From the NCBI GenBank assembly GCA_013042765.1, contig JABDPP010000058.1:1-5292 (forward strand): a DNA stretch of 5,292 nucleotides, read 5' to 3'. The translations under genes were made by a program, and so were the position numbers. Under the pieces are notes generated by a model. The model did not search any database, was not told the origin of the DNA, and worked only from the letters and a program-made list of their open reading frames with translations. Shown piece by piece: positions 1 to 5,010 of this stretch. Numbering within the stretch: position 1 is the stretch's first letter; every line of letters begins with the position of its first letter. Origin of the DNA: Litoreibacter sp. GTDB lineage: Bacteria; Pseudomonadota; Alphaproteobacteria; Rhodobacterales; Rhodobacteraceae.

Positions 1-1029
1 GCCAACACGGGCGATATGGGCCTTCTTCGTGAGGCAGTCGCGCAGCCTGTTGGCGACCTGCCGCAGCACGAAATCTCCCGTCTCGTGACCCAAAGCGTCA
101 TTGATCGTCTTAAACTTGTCGAGATCGAGGTGGAGCAGCGCAAGGCGGTCACCCGCTGTCAGCCATTCCGTCGCTGCGATAAGGCGTTGCGAGAGCCCGC
201 GCCGGTTCAGAAGTCCCGTCAATGCGTCGGTCGAGGCCGCGCGTTCCAGCTCGGCCTCATGCGCTTTGCTTTTGGTGATATCGATGCGAAACGCGACACG
301 CCCGCCCTCTGAAGTGGGCCGGTCGACATTGCGCAGCCAGCCCGTGGTGCCGTAGCGGGATTCGCTGACGCATTTGGCGCGCCGGAACTCGCCCAGTGCG
401 CCTTCAACCCATGCCTTCTCGCGACCGTTTGATGCGGGGAAAAGCTGTTTGGATGCCGCGTCGCGAAGAATACTCTCGTAAGTGGCGCCGGAGAGATCCG
501 CATCCGCATCCATCGCGTAAATCTCCCGAAACTGATCGTTGCAAATGACAAGACGCTCACGTTGGTCGAACAGGGCAAACCCGTCTGGGATCGCGGTGCT
601 TACGACATTGAGCTGATCGGTGACCGTGGCAATCCGTGTCTCTTTATCGACTTGTGCTGTCACGTCAAAGATGAAGGTTAGCCAGGTCACGCCACCATCC
701 GGTCGGCGCTCGGGTGTTCCGCGTCCGAGCAGGTGTTTCTGCTGGCCTGTTCCATCCGTGATCCGGAAGCGATGATCCCAATGCGTGAGCGCTTCAGCCG
801 ACTTCGCTACGGAGCCTTGCATATCGGGCAAGTCGTCAGCGTGGATCATTGCCCACAGGCGGCTTGGGTCCCGGTGGATATCGTCCCGGCTGACGCCCCA
901 AACCTCCTCGCAGGCGTCATTGAGAAAGCGGATCGTGTCACTGCCGTCTGCCTCAATCCCGTAAAGGAAGGCCGCGCCTGGTACGTTCTTCGCAAACCGC
1001 GACAGCAGATTTGATCTATCCGTATCCAT
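1..1029 (-). CDS. PAS-PAS-GGDEF protein, probable diguanylate cyclase (3' end outside window)
   Basis: Reading the minus strand from the ATG at 1029 gives 343 uninterrupted codons to the window edge. Residues about 8-126 resemble a PAS domain of the PAS_3 kind (MIHADDLPD at 61-69, ending FIFDVTAQ near 119-126). Residues about 144-256 form a second PAS domain (AIPDGFALFDQRERL, then NDQFREIY, ending FRIDITKSK). A GGDEF domain opens with AASTDALTGLLNRRGL at 264-279 and continues with DLDKFKTIND at 302-311 and GHETGD at 314-319. D302 is the expected metal-binding Asp. The frame leaves the window at ARVG, where GDEF should follow. The family makes cyclic di-GMP from two GTP, usually in response to a signal sensed by PAS. 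No membrane segment is visible before the first PAS, so it is probably cytosolic. An in-frame TAA directly precedes the ATG, so no earlier start exists; the ribosome site (GGGTGA) is weak. The positions where an RxxD inhibitory site would lie read TKKA. An EAL domain may follow outside the window. Confidence 0.9.
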   Translation of the reverse strand, partial: MDTDRSNLLSRFAKNVPGAAFLYGIEADGSDTIRFLNDACEEVWGVSRDDIHRDPSRLWAMIHADDLPDMQGSVAKSAEALTHWDHRFRITDGTGQQKHLLGRGTPERRPDGGVTWLTFIFDVTAQVDKETRIATVTDQLNVVSTAIPDGFALFDQRERLVICNDQFREIYAMDADADLSGATYESILRDAASKQLFPASNGREKAWVEGALGEFRRAKCVSESRYGTTGWLRNVDRPTSEGGRVAFRIDITKSKAHEAELERAASTDALTGLLNRRGLSQRLIAATEWLTAGDRLALLHLDLDKFKTINDALGHETGDFVLRQVANRLRDCLTKKAHIARVG

Positions 1030-1072
1030 TTATCACCCACATACCCAAATTGAACCCTGACCCGAGGGGGAC

Positions 1073-1102
1073 GTTAGAAGCGGAACCATAAGAAAACGTG
1101 AA
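1073..1102 (-). promoter_or_regulatory. Candidate sigma70-like promoter for the GGDEF gene
   Basis: On the minus strand, TTCACG (1102-1097) and TCTAAC (1078-1073) lie 18 bases apart, each matching 4 of 6 consensus positions. Transcription would start near 1066, leaving a leader of about 36 bases before the ATG at 1029. The -35 element overlaps the AACCGG half-site at 1101-1106. Matches of this quality are common by chance, so this is only a suggestion. Confidence 0.25.
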
Positions 1103-1135
1103 CCGGAGAAGTCGGTACAAACCGGTGGAACGGTT
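1101..1135. promoter_or_regulatory. Candidate operator: repeated AACCGG/CGGTT half-sites
   Basis: The sequence shows AACCGG at 1101-1106 followed by CGGT at 1113-1116, then AACCGG at 1120-1125 followed by CGGTT at 1131-1135. The right-hand copy is a clean inverted repeat, AACCG-N6-CGGTT. The left-hand copy is a looser version, ACCG-N7-CGGT. The two AACCGG half-sites start 19 bases apart, roughly two helical turns, so dimers could bind on the same DNA face. Location between two divergent genes, one of which is a regulator, suggests an autoregulatory operator. No consensus is known to me for this regulator, so binding is inferred. Confidence 0.35.
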
Positions 1136-1148
1136 GCGATCGGCGCAA
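1134..1148. promoter_or_regulatory. Candidate operator: inverted repeat TTGCG-N5-CGCAA
   Basis: A perfect 5-base inverted repeat with a 5-base spacer abuts the AACCG-N6-CGGTT repeat, sharing its last two bases. Dyads of this size are typical of sites for dimeric helix-turn-helix proteins. It could be the true regulator site, a second site, or chance. Confidence 0.28.
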
Positions 1149-1188
1149 ACTGAAAAGAGCGCTGCTCCTGTCCCAAGCGACGCCACCG

Positions 1189-1218
1189 TTGTCGCCCGCG
1201 CCGGTTTCGTTCTACTCT
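1189..1218 (+). promoter_or_regulatory. Weak candidate promoter for the XRE-cupin regulator
   Basis: TTGTCG (1189-1194) and TACTCT (1213-1218) are 18 bases apart. The -35 matches consensus well in its first three bases, while the -10 matches only 3 of 6. The spacer contains CCGGTT (1201-1206), the reverse complement of the AACCGG half-site seen further upstream. The leader would be about 50 bases. Low confidence. Confidence 0.2.
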
Positions 1219-1276
1219 GAGCGCCAGTGAGGCCGAGCCATCGGCACGTTGGACGAACAGGGAAGACTTGCGCACG

Positions 1277-1948
1277 ATGCCTGCAGCTAAATCCAAAAGC
1301 TCCGCCCCGAAGGTCGTGCCCACTCAGGACCCGCATCGCGTCAAGCTGGACAAGGAGCGCAATCTTGAAACCGCGATCGGCAAGGAGGTGCGTGGCTTTC
1401 GAAAGGCCAAGCGGATCACCGTCAAGGAACTTGCTGCGCAGACTGGCCTGTCGATCGGCATGCTGTCCAAGATTGAGAACGGCATAACCTCACCCTCCCT
1501 GACGACGTTGCAGCTTCTGGCCAATGCGCTCGGGATCCCGGTTACGGCCCTTTTTCGCGGATTCGAGGAACAGCGCGAGGCGGTTCATACAAAGGCTGGG
1601 GAAGGGGTCGACATGATCCGCGAGGGCACACGCGCGGGGCATCAATACCAGTTGCTGGGCCATATCGGCACCAACGCGAGCGGTATCGTGTCGGAGCCCT
1701 ACCTGATCACGCTCGACGATGCCTCCGACGAGTTTCCGACTTTCCAGCACGACGGGCTTGAGTTCATCTACATCCTCGAAGGTCAGGTGAAATACCGCCA
1801 CGGCCGGAACCATTACCACCTGCGGCCGGGCGACACTCTATTCTTTGATGCCGATGCTCCGCATGGCCCCGAAGAGCTGATCGAATTGCCGATCCGGTTT
1901 CTGTCGGTAATCTCTTACAGGAATGCCTCCGGAACGCCGGAGAATTAG
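1277..1948 (+). CDS. XRE-family transcriptional regulator with C-terminal cupin domain
   Basis: The 223-residue product has two domains. Residues about 32-93 form an XRE/HTH_3 helix-turn-helix (ELAAQTGLSIGMLSKIENG at 51-69, SPSLTTLQLLANALGIPV at 72-89). Residues about 145-215 form a small cupin barrel (HDGLEFIYILEG at 158-169, LRPGDTLFFDADAPHG at 182-197). This is the common one-component design in which the cupin senses a metabolite and the HTH binds DNA. H158, E162 and H196 sit at cupin metal positions, but the usual HxH pair is incomplete. I start at the ATG at 1277, with GGAAGA (1261-1266) ten bases upstream. A TTG three codons earlier (1268) lies too close to that site. The first 30 residues are lysine-rich and probably unstructured. 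The gene lies 74 bases upstream of mgsA in the same direction, which makes it the likely local regulator of methylamine genes. Effector and sign of control are not shown by the sequence. Confidence 0.92.
   Translation: MPAAKSKSSAPKVVPTQDPHRVKLDKERNLETAIGKEVRGFRKAKRITVKELAAQTGLSIGMLSKIENGITSPSLTTLQLLANALGIPVTALFRGFEEQREAVHTKAGEGVDMIREGTRAGHQYQLLGHIGTNASGIVSEPYLITLDDASDEFPTFQHDGLEFIYILEGQVKYRHGRNHYHLRPGDTLFFDADAPHGPEELIELPIRFLSVISYRNASGTPEN
1927..1942 (+). other. Hairpin in the last codons of the regulator gene
   Basis: CTCCGG-AACG-CCGGAG is a perfect 6-base-pair GC-rich stem with a four-base loop. It covers the last few codons and ends four bases before the stop codon. No U-run follows (AATTAGGTTTCTCC), so it does not qualify as an intrinsic terminator. 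It may mark an mRNA processing or stability boundary between the regulator and mgsA, or be chance. Confidence 0.35.
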
Positions 1949-2008
1949 GTTTCTCCTTAGTTGAAGAAGTTTCCCATGAGTGATATTTGATTCGTGCAAG
2001 TTTCAGTC

Positions 2009-2013
2009 AGGAG
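2009..2013 (+). promoter_or_regulatory. Ribosome binding site that fixes the mgsA start
   Basis: AGGAG lies nine bases before the ATG at 2023. It supports that start over the in-frame TTG at 1987, which would add 12 residues before the catalytic cysteine. Class II amidotransferases need this Cys right after the initiator Met. Confidence 0.85.
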
Positions 2014-2022
2014 TCAGCTTTC

Positions 2023-2919
2023 ATGTGTGGGATCGTGGGCCTTTTTCTTAAGGACAAATCGCTGGAGCCGAAGCTCGGCGCGATGCTGTCTGAAATGCTC
2101 ATTACAATGACCGACCGCGGCCCGGACAGCGCTGGGATCGCGATCTATGGCTCGGACAGCGATGGCGTGGGGAAGCTGACGGTCCAGTCCGATGATCCGC
2201 AAGTGGATTTCGAAACACTGGCGGACGAGCTTGGGGACGCGATTGGCGCACCGGTCGCGCTGAGCCGGAACGACACCCATGCCATTCTGGACGTACCCGG
2301 AGACAAGCTTGAAGCCGCGCGCGACGCGCTGGGTGGATTGCGCGAAGGGCTGCGGATCATGAGCGCCGGTGACGTGATCGAGATCTTCAAGGAGGTGGGT
2401 CTGCCGCGGGATGTATCCGAACGCTTTGATCTGCCCGCGATGTCCGGCACTCACGGAATCGGCCACACAAGGATGGCAACGGAATCTGCCGTGACCACCG
2501 AGGGCGCGCATCCATTTTCGACGGGCAGCGATCAGTGCCTTGTGCATAATGGCTCGCTGTCGAACCACAACTCCCTGCGGCGCAAGCTGATCCGGGAAGG
2601 CATGCGCATTGAAAGCATGAACGACACCGAGGTGGGCGCGGCCTACCTGACGTGGAAAATGAGAAACGGAGCCAGCCTCGGGGAGGCGCTGGAAAGCTCG
2701 ATTGACGATCTTGACGGGTTCTTCACATTCGTCGTCGGCACTAAGGACGGGTTCGGCGTGGTGCGCGACCCGATTGCCTGCAAACCCGCCGTGATGGCCG
2801 AAACCGATCAATACGTGGCCTTTGGCTCGGAATACCGGGCGCTCGTGAACCTGCCCGGGATTGAAGAGGCCAGGGTCTGGGAACCTGAACCCGCAACCGT
2901 CTATTTCTGGAAGCACTGA
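2023..2919 (+). CDS. mgsA: N-methylglutamate synthase subunit A, class II glutamine amidotransferase-like
   Basis: The 298-residue protein is an N-terminal-nucleophile amidotransferase. It begins MCGIVGLF, so Cys2 becomes the N-terminal nucleophile once Met is removed. Other family motifs follow in order: RGPDSAG (32-38), GHTRMAT (147-153), HPF (163-165), HNGSLSNH (175-182) and NDTEV (200-204). The family hydrolyses a gamma-glutamyl amide and passes the amine to a partner. With gmaS nearby, the substrate may be gamma-glutamylmethylamide or glutamine (inference). The spacing between RGPDSAG and GHTR is about 108 residues, against roughly 40 in GlmS, which indicates an inserted subdomain around 59-125. 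It corresponds to the amidotransferase domain of the glutamate synthase large chain, here a separate polypeptide (GlxB in rhizobial naming). It is first in the operon; its stop is followed after one base by the mgsB ATG, so translation is probably coupled. No signal peptide or membrane segment is seen. Confidence 0.93.
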   Translation: MCGIVGLFLKDKSLEPKLGAMLSEMLITMTDRGPDSAGIAIYGSDSDGVGKLTVQSDDPQVDFETLADELGDAIGAPVALSRNDTHAILDVPGDKLEAARDALGGLREGLRIMSAGDVIEIFKEVGLPRDVSERFDLPAMSGTHGIGHTRMATESAVTTEGAHPFSTGSDQCLVHNGSLSNHNSLRRKLIREGMRIESMNDTEVGAAYLTWKMRNGASLGEALESSIDDLDGFFTFVVGTKDGFGVVRDPIACKPAVMAETDQYVAFGSEYRALVNLPGIEEARVWEPEPATVYFWKH

Positions 2920-2920
2920 G

Positions 2921-3604
2921 ATGCAGACATACAATCTTGAAGCCGACGGGCTACGCGGTCTGAATTCCGCCCTCCATGCCCAGAATGACACCGTCACCGA
3001 GGACAGCTGGGAGGTCACAAATCCCAAGGGCAGCCATGCAATTGCCTGCGGTCTTGATGCGCCGATCGAAGTCACGATCAAAGGCTCCACCGGCTATTAC
3101 TGCGCGGGCATGAACCAGCGGGCGACGGTGCATGTCGAAGGGTCTGTTGGCCCGGGAGTCGCGGAAAACATGATGTCCGGCCAGGTCATCGTCGCGGGTG
3201 ACGCCAGCCAGTATGCTGGAGCCACGGCCCATGGCGGGCTGTTGGTGGTCCGCGGTAACGCCAGTTCGCGTTGCGGTATCTCGCTGAAAGGGGCCGATAT
3301 CGTTGTACAGGGCAATATCGGGCACATGTCGGCCTTCATGGCACAGGCCGGCAACCTCGTGGTCTGTGGCGATGCGGGTGACGCGTTGGGCGACTCGCTT
3401 TACGAGGCTCGAATTTTCGTGCGCGGCACGGTCAAAAGCCTCGGCGCGGATTGCGTGGAGAAAGAGATGCGGCCCGAGCATCTGGAGATCCTGAAATATC
3501 TCTTGGAGCGGTCGGGTTGCGACGCGAAACCCGAGGAGTTCCGGCGCTACGGCTCGGCCCGCCAGCTTTACAATTTCGACGTGGACAACGCGCAGGCGTA
3601 TTAA
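2921..3604 (+). CDS. mgsB: N-methylglutamate synthase subunit B, GXGXG beta-helix protein
   Basis: The 227-residue product matches the C-terminal GXGXG domain of glutamate synthase large chains, a right-handed beta-helix that is structural rather than catalytic. Glycine-marked coils repeat through residues about 57-170: GSTGYYCAGM, VEGSVGPGV, VAGDASQYAGATAHGG, VRGNASSRCG, VQGNIG, VCGDAGDALGDS and VRGT. After the helix comes an alpha-helical tail (EKEMRPEHLEILKYLLE at 180-196) ending in an aromatic stretch, RRYGSARQLYNFD. I start at the ATG at 2921, with GGAAG (2909-2913) inside the end of mgsA. An in-frame ATG at 2861 would overlap mgsA by 59 bases and adds unrelated sequence. The one-base gap to mgsA implies coupled, stoichiometric synthesis. 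The protein probably scaffolds the amidotransferase and FMN subunits, as its counterpart does within GltB (known for GltB, inferred here). It is also called GlxC in rhizobia. Confidence 0.92.
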   Translation: MQTYNLEADGLRGLNSALHAQNDTVTEDSWEVTNPKGSHAIACGLDAPIEVTIKGSTGYYCAGMNQRATVHVEGSVGPGVAENMMSGQVIVAGDASQYAGATAHGGLLVVRGNASSRCGISLKGADIVVQGNIGHMSAFMAQAGNLVVCGDAGDALGDSLYEARIFVRGTVKSLGADCVEKEMRPEHLEILKYLLERSGCDAKPEEFRRYGSARQLYNFDVDNAQAY

Positions 3605-3614
3605 GGTCAGGACA

Positions 3615-4952
3615 ATGAATATGGAGAACTCCAAGACACCGCGCACGGTCCCGATCCAGTCGGAAACCTTCTCAAACCCCGTCAACGCAGAGATCCGCCG
3701 GGCCGCGGCCACCGGGATCTATGACATTCGCGGAGGTGGCGCCAAACGCAAGGTGCCGCATTTCGACGATCTGCTGTTTCTGGGGGCGTCGGTCTCGCGC
3801 TACCCGCTCGAGGGCTACCGCGAGAAATGCGAAACCAGCGTCACGCTGGGCACCCGCTTTGCCAAGAACCCGATCGAATTGGATATCCCGGTCACCATCG
3901 CGGGCATGAGCTTCGGCGCGTTGTCCGGTCCGGCCAAGGAGGCACTGGGTCGCGGCGCGTCCATGGCAGGAACCTCGACGACCACCGGCGACGGTGGCAT
4001 GACCCCGGAAGAACGCGGGCATTCCTCGAAACTCGTCTACCAGTATCTGCCAAGCCGCTACGGCATGAACCCGGACGATTTGCGCAAGGCGGATGCTATC
4101 GAGGTGGTCGTGGGGCAGGGCGCCAAGCCCGGTGGCGGCGGCATGCTTCTGGGGCAGAAGATCTCCGACCGTGTCGCTGAAATGCGCACTTTGCCCCAGG
4201 GCATCGACCAGCGCTCTGCCTGCCGGCATCCGGACTGGACCGGTCCGGATGATCTGGAAATCAAGATCCTCGAGCTGCGCGAGATCACCAATTGGGAAAA
4301 GCCCATCTACATCAAGGTCGGCGCGACCCGGCCTTATTTCGACACGGCGCTGGCGGTGAAGGCCGGTGCGGATGTGATCGTGATCGACGGCCTGCAGGGC
4401 GGCACGGCCGCCACGCAGGACGTATTCATCGAACATGTGGGCATTCCGACGCTGGCCTGTATCCGTCCGGCGGTTCAGGCGCTGCAAGATCTGGGCCTGC
4501 ATCGCGAGGTGCAGCTCGTCGTCTCGGGTGGTATCCGCAACGGGGCCGACGTGGCAAAGGCGTTGGCGTTGGGGGCCGATGCGGTCTCCATCGGCACGGC
4601 AGCCATGGTGGCCATCGGCGACAATGATCCGAAGTGGGAAGAAGAGTATCAGAAGCTCGGGACAACCGCGGGCGCTTATGACGACTGGCACGAGGGGCTG
4701 GACCCCGCGGGTATTACGACCCAGTCGCCGGAGTTGCAGGCGCGCCTCGATCCGGTGGAGGCCGGGCGCAAGCTTCGCAACTACCTCAAGGTAATGACGC
4801 TTGAGGCGCAAACGATTGCCCGTGCTTGCGGGCACAATCATCTGCATAATCTGGAACCAGAAGACCTCTGCGCGCTGACCATGGAAGCCGCTGCCATGGC
4901 AAAGGTGCCGCTCGCGGGAACGGACTGGTATCCCGGCAAGACGGGGTTCTGA
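3615..4952 (+). CDS. mgsC: N-methylglutamate synthase subunit C, FMN-binding glutamate synthase-like
   Basis: The 445-residue product matches the FMN-binding synthase domain (a TIM barrel) of glutamate synthase. Visible motifs are GMSFGALSGPAKEAL (97-111), GQGAKPGGGGMLLGQKI (167-183), KVGATRP (234-240), DGLQGGTAA (258-266) and SGGIRNGADVAKALALGA (304-321), followed by GTAAMVAIG (327-335). These contact FMN and 2-oxoglutarate/iminoglutarate in GltB. The segment after residue 335, where GltB carries three cysteines for its [3Fe-4S] cluster, reads GDNDPKWEEEYQKLG and has none. The product is N-methylglutamate, made with methylamine or its glutamyl amide as amine source. Ten bases separate it from mgsB. 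Two starts compete: ATG at 3615 (AAGG at 3603-3606, spacing 8) and ATG at 3621 (AGGA at 3609-3612, spacing 8); they differ by two residues. The C-terminal part (ARACGHNHLHNLEPEDLCAL, 402-421) is characteristic of this branch (GlxD/MgsC) as I know it. Confidence 0.93.
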   Translation: MNMENSKTPRTVPIQSETFSNPVNAEIRRAAATGIYDIRGGGAKRKVPHFDDLLFLGASVSRYPLEGYREKCETSVTLGTRFAKNPIELDIPVTIAGMSFGALSGPAKEALGRGASMAGTSTTTGDGGMTPEERGHSSKLVYQYLPSRYGMNPDDLRKADAIEVVVGQGAKPGGGGMLLGQKISDRVAEMRTLPQGIDQRSACRHPDWTGPDDLEIKILELREITNWEKPIYIKVGATRPYFDTALAVKAGADVIVIDGLQGGTAATQDVFIEHVGIPTLACIRPAVQALQDLGLHREVQLVVSGGIRNGADVAKALALGADAVSIGTAAMVAIGDNDPKWEEEYQKLGTTAGAYDDWHEGLDPAGITTQSPELQARLDPVEAGRKLRNYLKVMTLEAQTIARACGHNHLHNLEPEDLCALTMEAAAMAKVPLAGTDWYPGKTGF

Positions 4953-4958
4953 ACACGG

Positions 4959-4982
4959 AAGCGGGCGCGTGCCGCTTGCGCC
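4959..4982 (+). other. Intergenic hairpin with two mutually exclusive foldings
   Basis: AAGCGG (4959-4964) pairs with CCGCTT (4972-4977) around a 7-base loop. Alternatively GGCGC (4964-4968) pairs with GCGCC (4978-4982). The two stems compete for the same bases. There is no U-run downstream, so this is not an intrinsic terminator. Position between mgsC and gmaS suggests an RNA stability or processing element that sets relative expression; this is inference. Confidence 0.4.
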
Positions 4983-4984
4983 AC

Positions 4985-5007
4985 GACAACAGGGAAAGGG
5001 ACAACAG
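4985..5007 (+). repeat. 8-base direct repeat flanking the gmaS ribosome site
   Basis: GACAACAG occurs at 4985-4992 and again at 5000-5007, with the purine-rich GGGAAAGGG between and partly overlapping them. It is short and may be chance. It frames the gmaS translation start region. Confidence 0.35.
4992..5000 (+). promoter_or_regulatory. Ribosome binding site of gmaS
   Basis: GGGAAAGGG ends ten bases before the ATG at 5011. It offers two overlapping weak Shine-Dalgarno matches and supports this start, which also agrees with the N-terminus expected for the family. Confidence 0.65.
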
Positions 5008-5010
5008 ACC

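Larger units (their letters stand above)
1030..1276. other. Divergent intergenic control region between the GGDEF gene and the XRE-cupin regulator
   Basis: This 247-base stretch separates two divergently transcribed genes, and I see no convincing coding sequence in it. Short open frames here have no recognisable domain and no good ribosome site. It contains two adjacent inverted repeats (1120-1135 and 1134-1148), a related half-site further left (1101-1106) and another in reverse orientation (1201-1206). There are weak promoter-like hexamers for both directions. A small 5-base-pair stem, GCCGA-GCCA-TCGGC at 1232-1245, would lie in the regulator's leader. Confidence 0.7.

Noticed and set aside
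1016..1336. Minus-strand open frames across the divergent control region (1016-1336 and 1033-1323)
   Set aside because: They overlap the start of the regulator, lack a supporting ribosome site or domain, and read as arbitrary arginine- and glycine-rich peptides.
1927..1965. Intrinsic terminator after the regulator
   Set aside because: The stem is good, but no U-run follows and the hairpin sits before the stop codon.
1987..2022. Longer mgsA starting at TTG 1987
   Set aside because: It would bury the nucleophile Cys, which must be residue 2. AGGAG at 2009-2013 clearly serves the ATG at 2023.
2861..2920. Longer mgsB starting at ATG 2861
   Set aside because: The extra 20 residues are the out-of-frame tail of mgsA and resemble nothing in the family. 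The ATG at 2921 has GGAAG at proper spacing.
2014..3090. Minus-strand open frame opposite mgsA (358 codons)
   Set aside because: It covers the whole of mgsA in antisense and shows no domain. The opposite strand has all the amidotransferase motifs and a good ribosome site.
2951..3712. Minus-strand open frame opposite mgsB (253 codons)
   Set aside because: It is antisense to the glycine-repeat protein and has no recognised motif, so it is a composition shadow.
4959..4990. Intrinsic terminator after mgsC
   Set aside because: Stems are present but the downstream sequence is ACGACAACAGGG with no T-run, so read-through into gmaS is expected.
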